A stretch of DNA of 51,468 nt from an uncultured Clostridia bacterium (GTDB taxonomy: Bacteria > Bacillota > Clostridia > Oscillospirales > Ruminococcaceae): positions 1 to 51,468 of the forward strand of contig CANQPL010000018.1 in the NCBI GenBank assembly GCA_947625735.1. Direction: 5' to 3'. The notes below the pieces were generated by a model, which had not been told where the DNA came from, made no database searches, and saw nothing but the letters and a program-made list of their open reading frames with translations. How positions within the stretch are numbered: the first letter of the stretch is position 1; each line of letters starts with the position of its first letter. A program made the position numbers and the translations under genes. This document shows positions 8,955 to 18,070 of the stretch, piece after piece.

Positions 8955-9884
8955 ATGATATACAATAATGTTCTTGAAGCTATCGGACATACCCCAATAA
9001 TAAGGCTGGGACGAATTAACAAGCCGGGAAACGCTGAGGTGCTTGTAAAATTTGAGGGGCTTAATGTAGGAGGCTCAATAAAGACCCGCACCGCCTATAA
9101 TATGATCCGCAATGCGGAAAAAGAGGGGAAAATTAATAAGGATACCATTATTGTTGAGCCTACAAGCGGCAATCAGGGAATAGGACTTGCCCTTGTAGGT
9201 GCGGTCAGAGGCTACAGAACAATAATTATCATGCCTGATTCTGTCAGTGAAGAAAGAAGAAAGCTCGTGCGGCATTACGGTGCAGAGGTAATACTTATCC
9301 ACGATGACGGCGATATCGGCAAATGTATAAAGGGCTGTCTTGATGCGGCTATGAAAATGGCAGAGGAGGACGACAGGGTTTATGTTCCGCAGCAGTTCTG
9401 CAACATGAACAATGTTTATGCACACAAGTACCACACGGCTCTGGAGATCCTTGAGCAGACGGCGGGTAAAATTGACGGCTTCTGTTCGGGTATCGGCACG
9501 GGAGGCACTATTACGGGCATAGGCGAAACTCTGCGCTCACAGAATCCCGATCTTATCATATGGGCTGTTGAGCCTGAAAATGCGGCAATACTTGCAGGGG
9601 GCAACATCGGAACGCATTTGCAGATGGGCATAGGCGACGGCATAATACCCGATATACTAAACCGCAGCATTTACGATGAGATCTGCATTATTTCCGATGA
9701 AGAAGCAATAAATACAGCAAAAGCCCTTGCACGCACGGAGGGGATAATGTGCGGAATTTCAAGCGGTACAAATGTTGCTGCTGCGCTGAGGCTTGCCGAA
9801 AAATTAGGCAGCGGAAAAACCGTTGTAACAGTTCTTCCCGATACTGCGGAAAGATATTTTTCCACTCCCCTGTTTGACGACTGA
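8955..9884 (+). CDS. Cysteine synthase-family PLP-dependent enzyme
   Basis: A fold-type II PLP enzyme of 309 residues, CysK-sized. The PLP lysine is K43 in GGSIKTR; the phosphate and substrate loops are TSGNQG (70-75) and GTGGT (181-185). Canonical cysteine synthases read KDR and TSGNTG here, so two active-site positions differ (Thr for Asp, Gln for Thr). The end, LPDTAERYFSTPLF, is typical of the CysK branch. Substrate is therefore uncertain: cysteine synthesis or another beta-replacement on O-acetylserine or O-phosphoserine. It leads the unit containing Hen1 and Pnkp, with 165 bp before Hen1. Confidence 0.82.
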   Translation: MIYNNVLEAIGHTPIIRLGRINKPGNAEVLVKFEGLNVGGSIKTRTAYNMIRNAEKEGKINKDTIIVEPTSGNQGIGLALVGAVRGYRTIIIMPDSVSEERRKLVRHYGAEVILIHDDGDIGKCIKGCLDAAMKMAEEDDRVYVPQQFCNMNNVYAHKYHTALEILEQTAGKIDGFCSGIGTGGTITGIGETLRSQNPDLIIWAVEPENAAILAGGNIGTHLQMGIGDGIIPDILNRSIYDEICIISDEEAINTAKALARTEGIMCGISSGTNVAAALRLAEKLGSGKTVVTVLPDTAERYFSTPLFDD

Positions 9885-10049
9885 CACCTTATCAGAACAT
9901 CAGAGAAACAGGCTTGCTGTCTGCAAAAATCAAGCATAACGGCAGTATGCGGAAAGCTGTGAGCAGACCGCATTCACTTAATTTTTACATATATTTTCGT
10001 ATTTTAAAAAATCTCCGGCATAACAGCCGGGATAGGAAAGGAGAAAAAA

Positions 10050-11444
10050 ATGCTGCTGACAATTACATATGAGGGTCAGAATACCGAGGATCTGGGCTTT
10101 TTGCTGCACAAAAATCCCGCAAAAACACAGCAGTTTGAATTATCCTACGGTAAAGCATACGTCTTTTACACTGAGGTGAGCAGCAGCCGCACAACTGCTG
10201 CACTTCTTCCCGAAACTGATCCTCTTTTGCTTGCAAGAGGAAAGGAGGGCGGCACGGAGGGCGGACTTTTTGATTATGTCAATGACCGTCCCTATGCGTC
10301 AACCTCCTTTATGAGTACGGCGATCGCCCGTGTTTTCGGTACGGCTATGAGCGGGCGCTGCGACAAGCGGCAGCAGCTTGCAGATACACCGCTCAGACTT
10401 ACTGCCCGCCTTTTCTGTCTGAGGGACAACGGTGAGGATGAGCTTGCAAAGGAGCTTTTTGCTCCGCTGGGATATACGGTGGAAACAAGCCGCACTGTGC
10501 TTGATGAAAAATTTCCCGAATGGGGTATGTCTCCATATATTGACCTTACCATTTCGGGGACGGTAAGGCTTTCTGAGCTTCTCAATCACCTTTATGTGCT
10601 TATCCCCGTATTTGACAGGCAGAAGCACTACTATATATCTGAGGACGAAATACAAAAGCTGCTTGACCACGGCAAGGGTTGGATAGAGGATCACCCGTAT
10701 AAAGAAAAGATCGTCCGCCGCTATTTTACGGCACGAAAAAGCTATGCACGCAAGACTCTTGAGCTTCTGATCGGTGAAGAAAATTCCGATGAGGAAACGA
10801 TCGCAAATGAGGAGAATGCTGCGGAAAAAGAAGCTCGCATTCCTCTTAATACACAGCGCATGGAAGCAGTAAAGGAGGCTGTTCTTGAAAGCGGCGCATC
10901 AAGCGTTATCGACTTAGGCTGCGGAGAATGCCGCCTTACCGCTCTTCTTCTGAAAGCTCCGCAGATAAGAAGGGCTGCTGCCTGCGATGTATCGGCTGCC
11001 GCTCTTGAAAAGGCTGCAAAGCGGCTTCACCTTGACAGAATGCCGTCCGCCTTAAAGGACAAGCTCACACTTTTTCAGGCTTCTCTCACATATCGTGACA
11101 AGCGTTTTGAGGGGTATGACTGCGCCTGTGCGGTCGAGGTGATCGAGCATATCGAGCCTATGCGTATCGGCGCCTTTGAACGTGTTTTGTTCGGGTGTGC
11201 CGCTCCGAAAACAGTTATTATCACAACGCCCAACAGGGAATATAATGCAAATTATGAACATATGAAGGAAAATTCTCTCAGGCACACCGATCACCGCTTT
11301 GAATGGACAAGAGCCGAATTTTCCTCATGGACTGAGAATGTATGCGAAAAATACGGATATTCCTGCAAAATTTCGGGCATAGGCGATACCGATGCTGCTC
11401 TCGGTGCGCCCACACAGATGGGAGTGTTTACAAAAAATGAATAG
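10050..11444 (+). CDS. hen1: Hen1 3'-terminal RNA ribose 2'-O-methyltransferase
   Basis: An RNA repair methylase of 464 residues. Residues 1-240 form the bacterial Hen1 N-terminal domain, which in characterised systems helps activate the Pnkp ligase. The C-terminal methyltransferase has the SAM motif DLGCGE (288-293) and the metal cluster E363, E366, H367 and H415, equal to E366/E369/H370/H418 of the Clostridium thermocellum enzyme with a constant offset of three. It places a 2'-O-methyl group at the cut site before sealing, so the repaired RNA resists re-cleavage. RBS AAAGGAG. Its last 8 bases overlap Pnkp, showing translational coupling. Confidence 0.95.
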   Translation: MLLTITYEGQNTEDLGFLLHKNPAKTQQFELSYGKAYVFYTEVSSSRTTAALLPETDPLLLARGKEGGTEGGLFDYVNDRPYASTSFMSTAIARVFGTAMSGRCDKRQQLADTPLRLTARLFCLRDNGEDELAKELFAPLGYTVETSRTVLDEKFPEWGMSPYIDLTISGTVRLSELLNHLYVLIPVFDRQKHYYISEDEIQKLLDHGKGWIEDHPYKEKIVRRYFTARKSYARKTLELLIGEENSDEETIANEENAAEKEARIPLNTQRMEAVKEAVLESGASSVIDLGCGECRLTALLLKAPQIRRAAACDVSAAALEKAAKRLHLDRMPSALKDKLTLFQASLTYRDKRFEGYDCACAVEVIEHIEPMRIGAFERVLFGCAAPKTVIITTPNREYNANYEHMKENSLRHTDHRFEWTRAEFSSWTENVCEKYGYSCKISGIGDTDAALGAPTQMGVFTKNE

Positions 11445-14013
11445 CTTTACCATAGAGATACCCGAGTTCTGCCTTGTGGCTCTGGTAGGCGGCACCTCCT
11501 CGGGAAAGACCTCTTTTGCTCTGAAGCATTTTAAACCCACGGAGGTTTTATCCTCAGACTATTTCAGAGGAATGGTCTGCGACAACGAAAACGATCAGAG
11601 CATTTCGGGCGATGCCTTTGACCTGCTTTATTATGCTGCGGACAAGCGCCTGAAAAACATGAAGCTCACGGTAATTGATGCCACAAATATACACTCCTCC
11701 GCAAGAAAACGGATACTTGACCTTGCAAGGGAACAAAACGTTCATGCAGCGGCAATAGTTCTTGATATGCCCGAGGAGATAATGCAGGAGAGGAACAGTT
11801 CACGCCCCGAACGCAATTTCCCCGAACGTGTTATCCGTCAGCATTGCCGTGAGGTGAGAAGAAGCATAAAAAATCTGAAGCGTGAGGGATTCCGCTTTGT
11901 TTATGTTATAAGCTCTTTAGAACAGCTTGAAAATACAAAAATAGTCCGCAAAAAGCTGTGGAACGACAAAAGGGATATGCACGGTCCCTTTGATATTATC
12001 GGCGATATACACGGCTGCTGCGATGAGCTGGAAATGCTGCTTTCAAAGCTGGGTTACATAAAGGAAAACGGCGTCTACACCCACCCGGAGGGCAGAACAG
12101 CCGCTTTTCTCGGTGATTTCTGCGACAGAGGAAACCGCAATGCTGATGTGCTGAAAATAGCTATGGATATGGTAAGCGCAGGAACTGCCATTGCCGTTCC
12201 AGGGAACCATGACGTAAAGCTCCTTAAATATCTGCGGGGAAAGAATATTTCCCGCTCCCACGGCATTGACAAAACTATTTCGGAGCTTGAAGCAAAGGGC
12301 GGGGAGTTTAAAAAGCAGACGGAGAAGTTTATTGACGGACTTATCAGTCACTATGTGCTTGACGGCGGAAACCTTGTCATATCCCATGCGGGAATAAAGC
12401 AGGAATATATCGGACGAGGCTCGTCCCGTGTGCGTGACTTTTGTCTTTACGGCGAGACCACAGGTGAAACGGATTCCTACGGTCTGCCCGTGCGCCTTGA
12501 CTGGGCTGCTGATTATCGGGGACAGGGGGCTGTTGTGTACGGTCACACGGCGAACAAGGAGGTAAAGGTATGCAATAATACATTCTGCATAGATACGGGC
12601 TGCGTGTTCGGCGGAAAGCTCACCGCTTTTCGTTATCCTGAAAAGGAGATAGTAAGTGTAGATGCTCTGCGGCAGTATTATGAACCCGAAAAGCCCCTTG
12701 AAATGCCCGCAGATACCGATATGGGCGATATGCTGACGGTGGGAGATGCGGGGAAAAAGCTCCACATTGAAACAGAGCTTATGCCCTCAATAGACATACA
12801 TGAGAACAATTCCGCCGCCGCACTGGAGATAATGTCACGGTTTGCCGATGATCCCCACTGGCTTATCTATCTTCCTCCGACTATGTCGCCATGTGAAACA
12901 AGTGAGCTTGAAAATTATCTCGAACACCCCCTGCAGGCATTTGAGTATTACAGAAAAAACGGCGTCCGCAATGTGGTCTGTGAGCAGAAGCACATGGGGT
13001 CAAGAGCGGTCATAGTCCTTTGCAGAACAGCGCAGACAGCCCTGAAACGGTTCGGCATTACCGACGGCACAAGGGGGATAATTTATACAAGAACAGGCAG
13101 ACGCTTCTTTAATGATAAGGAAACCGAGTATGCCCTCCTTGACAGGCTGGACGCTGTCCTCACTTCCACGGGGTTCTGGGAGGATATGGATACGGACTGG
13201 GTATGCCTTGACACGGAGCTTATGCCGTGGTCGGAAAAGGCAAAGTCGCTGATAATCTCGCAGTATGCGCCTACGGGAAATGCGGGAATACACGGCCTTT
13301 CGGCAGCGGTATTGGCACTTGAAAAGGCGGTACAGCGTAAAGACTCCGCCTATAAGACGGACGATGCCGATCCTGCACGGAATATTGACCCCTCCGCACT
13401 TCTTGAGCGCTTTAAAACAAAGCTCGATGATATGAAAGGCTATGTTGATGCATACCGTGAATATTGCCGCAAGGTAAGCTCTGTTGATGATTACCGCATT
13501 GCACCGTTTCATATTCTTGCCTGTGAGGGGCGTGTTTTTTCGGATAAGAAGCACACTTGGCATATGGAGATGATAAACAGATACATTACGGGAGGAGCTG
13601 ACCCTATATTTATGAGGACACCCTATTTCTGCGTTGATACAGAAGATGAGGAAAGCGTTAAAAGGGGCGTTGACCTGTGGCTGAAACTCACCGCAGACGG
13701 AGGAGAGGGCATGGTCGTAAAGCCCGAAACGTTTATTGCAAAGCAGGGCATAAAGATTTTGCAGCCCGCCGTAAAATGCAGAGGCAGAGAGTATCTGCGT
13801 ATAATTTACGGAGCAGAATACCTGAGTCCCGAACATCTTAAACGGTTAAAGGTGCGTTCGCTTTCCCGCAAACGCACACTTGCACTAAAGGAATTTTCCC
13901 TCGGAATGGAATCACTTACACGATTTGTGAATAAAGAACCCCTTTACAGGGTACATGAATGTGTATTCGGCGTGCTGGCGCTGGAAAGTGAGCCTGTAGA
14001 CCCGAGATTGTAA
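11437..14013 (+). CDS. pnkp: Pnkp polynucleotide kinase-phosphatase-ligase
   Basis: A three-domain RNA end-healing and sealing enzyme of 858 residues (C. thermocellum Pnkp has 870). Residues 18-26 hold the kinase P-loop GGTSSGKTS. The metallophosphoesterase has GDIHG (189-193), GDFCDRG (226-232), GNHD (256-259) and a later GHT. The ligase nucleotidyl lysine is K518 in EQKHMG, with EGMVVKP and PAVKCRG as later motifs. The true start is the ATG at 11437, which overlaps the Hen1 end by 8 nt; an in-frame CTG at 11392 lies inside Hen1. With Hen1 it repairs RNAs, chiefly tRNAs, cut by ribotoxins. Confidence 0.96.
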   Translation: MNSFTIEIPEFCLVALVGGTSSGKTSFALKHFKPTEVLSSDYFRGMVCDNENDQSISGDAFDLLYYAADKRLKNMKLTVIDATNIHSSARKRILDLAREQNVHAAAIVLDMPEEIMQERNSSRPERNFPERVIRQHCREVRRSIKNLKREGFRFVYVISSLEQLENTKIVRKKLWNDKRDMHGPFDIIGDIHGCCDELEMLLSKLGYIKENGVYTHPEGRTAAFLGDFCDRGNRNADVLKIAMDMVSAGTAIAVPGNHDVKLLKYLRGKNISRSHGIDKTISELEAKGGEFKKQTEKFIDGLISHYVLDGGNLVISHAGIKQEYIGRGSSRVRDFCLYGETTGETDSYGLPVRLDWAADYRGQGAVVYGHTANKEVKVCNNTFCIDTGCVFGGKLTAFRYPEKEIVSVDALRQYYEPEKPLEMPADTDMGDMLTVGDAGKKLHIETELMPSIDIHENNSAAALEIMSRFADDPHWLIYLPPTMSPCETSELENYLEHPLQAFEYYRKNGVRNVVCEQKHMGSRAVIVLCRTAQTALKRFGITDGTRGIIYTRTGRRFFNDKETEYALLDRLDAVLTSTGFWEDMDTDWVCLDTELMPWSEKAKSLIISQYAPTGNAGIHGLSAAVLALEKAVQRKDSAYKTDDADPARNIDPSALLERFKTKLDDMKGYVDAYREYCRKVSSVDDYRIAPFHILACEGRVFSDKKHTWHMEMINRYITGGADPIFMRTPYFCVDTEDEESVKRGVDLWLKLTADGGEGMVVKPETFIAKQGIKILQPAVKCRGREYLRIIYGAEYLSPEHLKRLKVRSLSRKRTLALKEFSLGMESLTRFVNKEPLYRVHECVFGVLALESEPVDPRL

Positions 14014-14048
14014 GCTGCGGATATGCGGCTAATGATAATAAAACAACA

Positions 14049-14084
14049 GGAGCATTTCATTTCTGAAATGCTCCGCTTTATTAT
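14049..14084. terminator. Bidirectional terminator between pnkp and the 504-residue gene
   Basis: GGAGCATTTC (14049-14058) pairs perfectly with GAAATGCTCC (14065-14074) around a 6-nt loop. T-rich tracts lie on both sides, so it can serve the convergent genes on both strands. Confidence 0.85.
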
Positions 14085-15598
14085 TATAATTTATTTACGG
14101 CGTCAAGAAGAAGTTTATTGGAATCTCTGCCGCTGCTGTCGATAAGTCTGAGCCTGTAACGGATATAATCCGTAATAAGTCCGCTGTCAAAGACATTCGT
14201 CCTTACAAAAGCCTCATACTCATCGGCTGAAAGATTTCCGCTGACAAGGCAAAGCATCTGCTCAAGGCAGAGCATTTTTTTATCCTCCTCCGAAAGAAGC
14301 ACATCGGAAACAAGCCGCTTTAACTGCTCTGCAACGACCTGCCTGTCACGTCTAATCACAGCGGAGGTGTCAGCTATGCCGAAAAGCCTGCGCACTGCAT
14401 TTGAGGTAAACACCTCATCTGCAAAGGGGAACATTCCCGAGGGTATCTCTGCGGGAATATAGATCTCTCTGTCAAGCACGGGATAGATAAGCTCCTCATA
14501 TACCGGAGCAAAGCGGTAGTCGCTGCCGTCCTTGAAAACGAGAGGATATTTAAGGCACAGATCGCTGCCGCCCAGAGAAACATCATTGCAGGGAGCTTTA
14601 TCTGAGGTGTAGAAGCTGTTGTGATCGGCGGCGCACTTAGCGGAAATTATAGCGGTTATCTTCTCAGCGGAATAATCCCCCTGATCCTCTCTGTCGCCGT
14701 CAAGGAATGTCCTTGTACCGCTCATGCACTTGTTAAAAACATCATTTCCCAATGATGACGCACTTATATAGCCGCCAAAGTAAACACAGGCAAACCCGCT
14801 TGTCACATCATCGCCCAGATAAACGCCCTCATCATCGGTTTCGGTGCGGTAGTTAGCGGATATGTACTCATCGATCCTCTGCTTTATAAGAGCAGCTTCG
14901 GACTCGGGGAGAGGAGAAAACTCTATCCTGTCAAAAATAATATCCATCATCAGGGACTTAGGCACAAACCCCGTCAGATACTTGAAACGATCGTTTACAA
15001 GCAGCGGAGCCATTTTGCCCACTACCTTCTGCTTCTGTGAGGGAGCAGAGCCTATCACACCTGCCATAACGCCCAGATATGCAGTCATTTCCGCATATTT
15101 CTTCATGATTACGGCTTCCTTGAGATAATTGAATTTGCACCCGTAAACATATCCTCTGAAAAAGTCCTTGACGGAAGTATAAAGTGCAGGATCGGAACGT
15201 ATCTCGGATTTGAAACTCTCAATAAGACCGCAGACACTTTCACAGGCAACAGTTTCCCCGCCGCCGTTTAATGCAATGATCTTATCCTGCTGCGACTTGA
15301 AAAACAGTCGGATAACAGATTTTGTTGAGCTGTCAGGATCTGCACCGCTTAACTGTTCCTCCCTGAAAGACCATATCATAAAGGAACGCTGCATATTTTT
15401 CAGAGTGTCCTCCATTTTTGCAGTAAGATCCTTTTCATCAAATGTTGGGATAGAGGAAAGTCTGCCCTCCGCCTTAAGATCCGCAAGAAGCTCCTCTGTT
15501 TCCTCCTTAAAGGCAGCGTAGGCGGGAGAATTATCCATATAAATAACAGCATCGCAAAGTTCGGGAGCAATGACTGTAAGGTCAAAACGAACGCTCAT
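14084..15598 (-). CDS. Unrecognised 504-residue cytosolic protein
   Basis: I do not recognise the family. The protein has 504 residues, no signal peptide and no convincing membrane helix, and is moderately acidic. An N-terminal region (1-120) is rich in charged helices; the C-terminal 90 residues (VAEQLKRLVSDVLLSEEDKK onward) also look helical. A cysteine-containing central part near 285-355 has no evident metal motif. Its ATG follows AAGGAGG by 7 nt and begins 19 bp after the pyrE stop, so it is probably cotranscribed with pyrE. It is convergent with pnkp. No nuclease, toxin or enzyme motif was visible. Confidence 0.75.
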   Translation of the reverse strand: MSVRFDLTVIAPELCDAVIYMDNSPAYAAFKEETEELLADLKAEGRLSSIPTFDEKDLTAKMEDTLKNMQRSFMIWSFREEQLSGADPDSSTKSVIRLFFKSQQDKIIALNGGGETVACESVCGLIESFKSEIRSDPALYTSVKDFFRGYVYGCKFNYLKEAVIMKKYAEMTAYLGVMAGVIGSAPSQKQKVVGKMAPLLVNDRFKYLTGFVPKSLMMDIIFDRIEFSPLPESEAALIKQRIDEYISANYRTETDDEGVYLGDDVTSGFACVYFGGYISASSLGNDVFNKCMSGTRTFLDGDREDQGDYSAEKITAIISAKCAADHNSFYTSDKAPCNDVSLGGSDLCLKYPLVFKDGSDYRFAPVYEELIYPVLDREIYIPAEIPSGMFPFADEVFTSNAVRRLFGIADTSAVIRRDRQVVAEQLKRLVSDVLLSEEDKKMLCLEQMLCLVSGNLSADEYEAFVRTNVFDSGLITDYIRYRLRLIDSSGRDSNKLLLDAVNKL

Positions 15599-15617
15599 AA
15601 ATTATCCTCCTTAAAGA

Positions 15618-16280
15618 TCATTTCTGTACTGCGCCGTAAAGCGAGCGGTATTCCTTCATTTTTTTAAGGTACTCTGCTCCGGGTATTATTCCGTCCTCAA
15701 TGGCGGCGATAATATCGTCCATATTTACAATGGAGCAGACCCTTATGCCGTAAGTCTCATAGACCTGCTGCACTGCGGAAAGCTCACTGTCAAGGGCTTT
15801 TTCCATTCTGTCCACAGTGATTATCATGCCGATGATATCCACATCTGCGGCAGATCTCAGCTTCGGAACGACTTCGCTTACCGCTTTTCCGCTTGTCATA
15901 ACGTCCTCGATTATGACAACTCTTTCGCCGTCCACAGGCTGCTTTCCAACAAACATACCGCCCTCGCCGTGATCCTTTATCTCCTTGCGGTCAAAGCAGA
16001 ATCCTGCGTCCACTCCGTACTTTTCCGCAAGAGCCACCGCTGCTGCTGCTGCAAGGGGGATACCCTTGTAAGCAGGACCGAACAGACACTGCACATCAAG
16101 TTTGTTTTCCATGATGCAGTCCGCATAAAATCCGCCCAGCCTTTTAAGCTGCATACCCGTTCTGTAATTTCCCGCATTCATGAAATAGGGGGCTTTTCTG
16201 CCGCTTTTAAGGGTAAATTCTCCAAAAGTCAGCACACCGCAGTCGGACATAAATTTTATAAATTCCTGTTTATAGTTCAA
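15618..16280 (-). CDS. pyrE: Orotate phosphoribosyltransferase
   Basis: 220 residues. It converts orotate and PRPP to OMP in pyrimidine synthesis. The PRPP-binding motif reads VVIIEDVMTSGKA, and the catalytic-loop segment lies in the FDRKEIKDHGEGG region, which marks the longer PyrE branch. A good promoter lies at 16316-16344. No other pyrimidine gene is adjacent; the next gene in the unit is the unrecognised 504-residue protein. Confidence 0.95.
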   Translation of the reverse strand: MNYKQEFIKFMSDCGVLTFGEFTLKSGRKAPYFMNAGNYRTGMQLKRLGGFYADCIMENKLDVQCLFGPAYKGIPLAAAAAVALAEKYGVDAGFCFDRKEIKDHGEGGMFVGKQPVDGERVVIIEDVMTSGKAVSEVVPKLRSAADVDIIGMIITVDRMEKALDSELSAVQQVYETYGIRVCSIVNMDDIIAAIEDGIIPGAEYLKKMKEYRSLYGAVQK

Positions 16281-16315
16281 ACCTATCGACCTCCGACAGT
16301 CATAAATATGAACTA

Positions 16316-16344
16316 ATTATAACATATTTTTTCGTAAATTTCAA
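16316..16344 (-). promoter_or_regulatory. Promoter of pyrE
   Basis: On the minus strand TTGAAA (16344-16339) and TATAAT (16321-16316) are 17 bp apart, about 36 bp upstream of the pyrE start. Confidence 0.82.
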
Positions 16345-16413
16345 CAGTTTTTTGGAAAATTACATATAAAATTTTTTTATTGTCATTTGTTTAAAATGGC
16401 ATATCCGAGGAGT

Positions 16414-16956
16414 TCAGGTTTTATCCGTGCGCATTCTCTTTACAATAAGCTCTGCTGCAAAGCAGGCAGCCGCCACCGACAGCACGTCCTTGACAATATA
16501 AGGAGCAGAAACAGTAAGGAAACCAGACAGCAGCCCTCCCCCTTTTATCGCCGTCCATTGCAGAACACCGCACAGGTGACATACAGCCAGCCCCATAAGT
16601 CCCGTCAGAACAGCAGTAAAGCCGTTTTTATCTTTAAGGCTGCCCCCGGTTCCGCAAAGAAACGCCATGGGAAGAAATCCCCATATAAAGCCTCCCGTTA
16701 CCCCGACTATCGAGGAAATACCGCCTTTGAATCCCGAAAAGACGGGCATTCCCGCCGCTCCGAGAAGAATATACACTCCTACCGATACTGTCCCCCATTT
16801 TTTCCCGAGAATATATCCCGCCATTGCAACTCCCATTGTTTGCAGCGTAACAGGTACTCCAGAGGGCAGAGGCAAGGATATCTGCGACATCACCGATATT
16901 ACCGCCGCCAGCATTGCCGCATACACAAGCTCTCTTGTCTGATTGTTTTTTTTCAT
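16414..16956 (-). CDS. bioY: BioY-type biotin transporter substrate-binding subunit
   Basis: A 180-residue membrane protein with about six helices, the S component of a biotin ECF transporter. The family segments LPSGVPVTLQTMG and the later GGFIWGFL are present. I chose the ATG at 16956 (MKKNNQT), which follows AAGGTG; the open frame extends 23 codons upstream without a ribosome site. No BioM/BioN genes are adjacent, so it would share the general ECF module or act alone. A BirA-like operator overlaps its promoter. Confidence 0.93.
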   Translation of the reverse strand: MKKNNQTRELVYAAMLAAVISVMSQISLPLPSGVPVTLQTMGVAMAGYILGKKWGTVSVGVYILLGAAGMPVFSGFKGGISSIVGVTGGFIWGFLPMAFLCGTGGSLKDKNGFTAVLTGLMGLAVCHLCGVLQWTAIKGGGLLSGFLTVSAPYIVKDVLSVAAACFAAELIVKRMRTDKT

Positions 16957-16993
16957 TCCGATCACCTTTTCCGATAGTTTTTCATATGAAAAA

Positions 16994-17022
16994 AGAATAC
17001 CACATTTTTTGGCATTTGTCAA
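16994..17022 (-). promoter_or_regulatory. Promoter of bioY
   Basis: Minus-strand TTGACA (17022-17017) and TATTCT (16999-16994) with a 17-bp spacer. The -35 box lies inside the BirA-like palindrome. Confidence 0.7.
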
Positions 17023-17047
17023 CAATTATTATAAAATTAGTATACAA
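17016..17047. promoter_or_regulatory. BirA-like biotin operator
   Basis: TTGTCAAC (17016-17023) and GTATACAA (17040-17047) flank a 16-bp spacer, close to the TTGTTAAC-N14-16-GTTAACAA pattern bound by biotin repressor BirA (7/8 and 6/8 matches). It overlaps the -35 box of bioY, so biotin-bound BirA would block transcription. Site seen directly; function inferred. Confidence 0.7.
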
Positions 17048-17125
17048 TCGGAATGAATTTTACAAAGCGGTAATTTTTAAACAGCATAAAGGCGGGCGGG
17101 TAACAGCTGTTATCCGAAAACCGTG

Positions 17126-17899
17126 TCACTGCAAAAGACCTTTCAGCTTTTTTATGTATTCGTCCCTATTCTTCAGCGAATATGTCAGATGACCATAACC
17201 GTCCACAACTTCATAAACGGCATTGGGATAGGCTTTTTTTACTCCATTTATGCAGGTTTTATATGCTTTTTCCTGTTTTGCATAAAAGAAATGAATACTT
17301 TTTTGAATATCATCGTTTAATTTCGGGAAATCAAAGGTATAACAGCATTCATTTTCATTATATATCGTTTCATCTGATATTATCGGAGCGATCTCAGATA
17401 TCGGTTCGATCATAGGCTTCAGCGCTGCGGTATCGCCGTTTGTAAATTTATTTAAAAATTTCCAGTTCATTAAATCATCTATTGATTTGCTTTTTATCAT
17501 ATTTATTAAAGTTTTAAATTTGAAATACATAAATTTTTTATACAGATAAGACAATTTAATACATGGAGCGCCGTCAAAAAATGAATTATTAACTTTTATT
17601 CCGTTATTTGTAAGCTGATATAACAATTCTATTCCTATTTCTGCTCCCATTGATTGTCCGTATATCAGATCTACAGCTTGAATGTTATTTTCTTTCAGGT
17701 ATTTTGCAATATAAGCTGCCTCCTGCTTCCTTGTTGTAAAGGTGCTGTTTTCATAATGACCTGTATATTCGGAAAGAATTATGCAGTGATCATCTTTTAA
17801 AATGTTGTATAAATATTCCATGCTTTTACAATTGCAAAAAGAACCTTGTAGCATTATAATTTTTTTGTTTTCCTTATTTCCTATAGTATTTATTAACAT
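17126..17899 (-). CDS. Alpha/beta hydrolase
   Basis: 257 residues with the nucleophile elbow GQSMG, followed by EIGIELLY, and a late GYGHLTYS segment that supplies a likely catalytic His. The substrate cannot be deduced. The ATG at 17899 follows GGAGGT; an in-frame TTG at 17911 lies inside that ribosome site. The gene is clearly more AT-rich than its neighbours and uses many AAT, ATA and TTA codons, which suggests acquisition from elsewhere. Confidence 0.8.
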   Translation of the reverse strand: MLINTIGNKENKKIIMLQGSFCNCKSMEYLYNILKDDHCIILSEYTGHYENSTFTTRKQEAAYIAKYLKENNIQAVDLIYGQSMGAEIGIELLYQLTNNGIKVNNSFFDGAPCIKLSYLYKKFMYFKFKTLINMIKSKSIDDLMNWKFLNKFTNGDTAALKPMIEPISEIAPIISDETIYNENECCYTFDFPKLNDDIQKSIHFFYAKQEKAYKTCINGVKKAYPNAVYEVVDGYGHLTYSLKNRDEYIKKLKGLLQ

Positions 17900-17961
17900 A
17901 TTTACCTCCAATCAGCAGATCGCACATATATCCTCTGAATCTATAAATTATTCCCGTTTAT

Positions 17962-18070
17962 AAGTGTGGAGAGTTAAGAGTGAAGTGGATAAAGGATTAA
18001 TTCGCAATTTAACATCACAACAAATAAGAGTTACCGAGCCGCAAATTAAATTTTCACACATAATTTACCA
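17962..18070. repeat. Single copy of the dispersed intergenic element
   Basis: This stretch holds a 20-bp word beginning AGTGTGGAGAG (17963-17982) that recurs exactly at 42542-42561, then AATAAGAGTTACCGAG (18024-18039), AAATTTTCACA and TTACCAACGA. The same words in the same order occur in 42542-42840. It runs directly into the 102-bp tandem array. Confidence 0.7.

Noticed and set aside
10014..10030. Terminator before hen1
   Set aside because: CCGGC/GCCGG is a 5-bp stem followed by the ribosome site, not by T residues.
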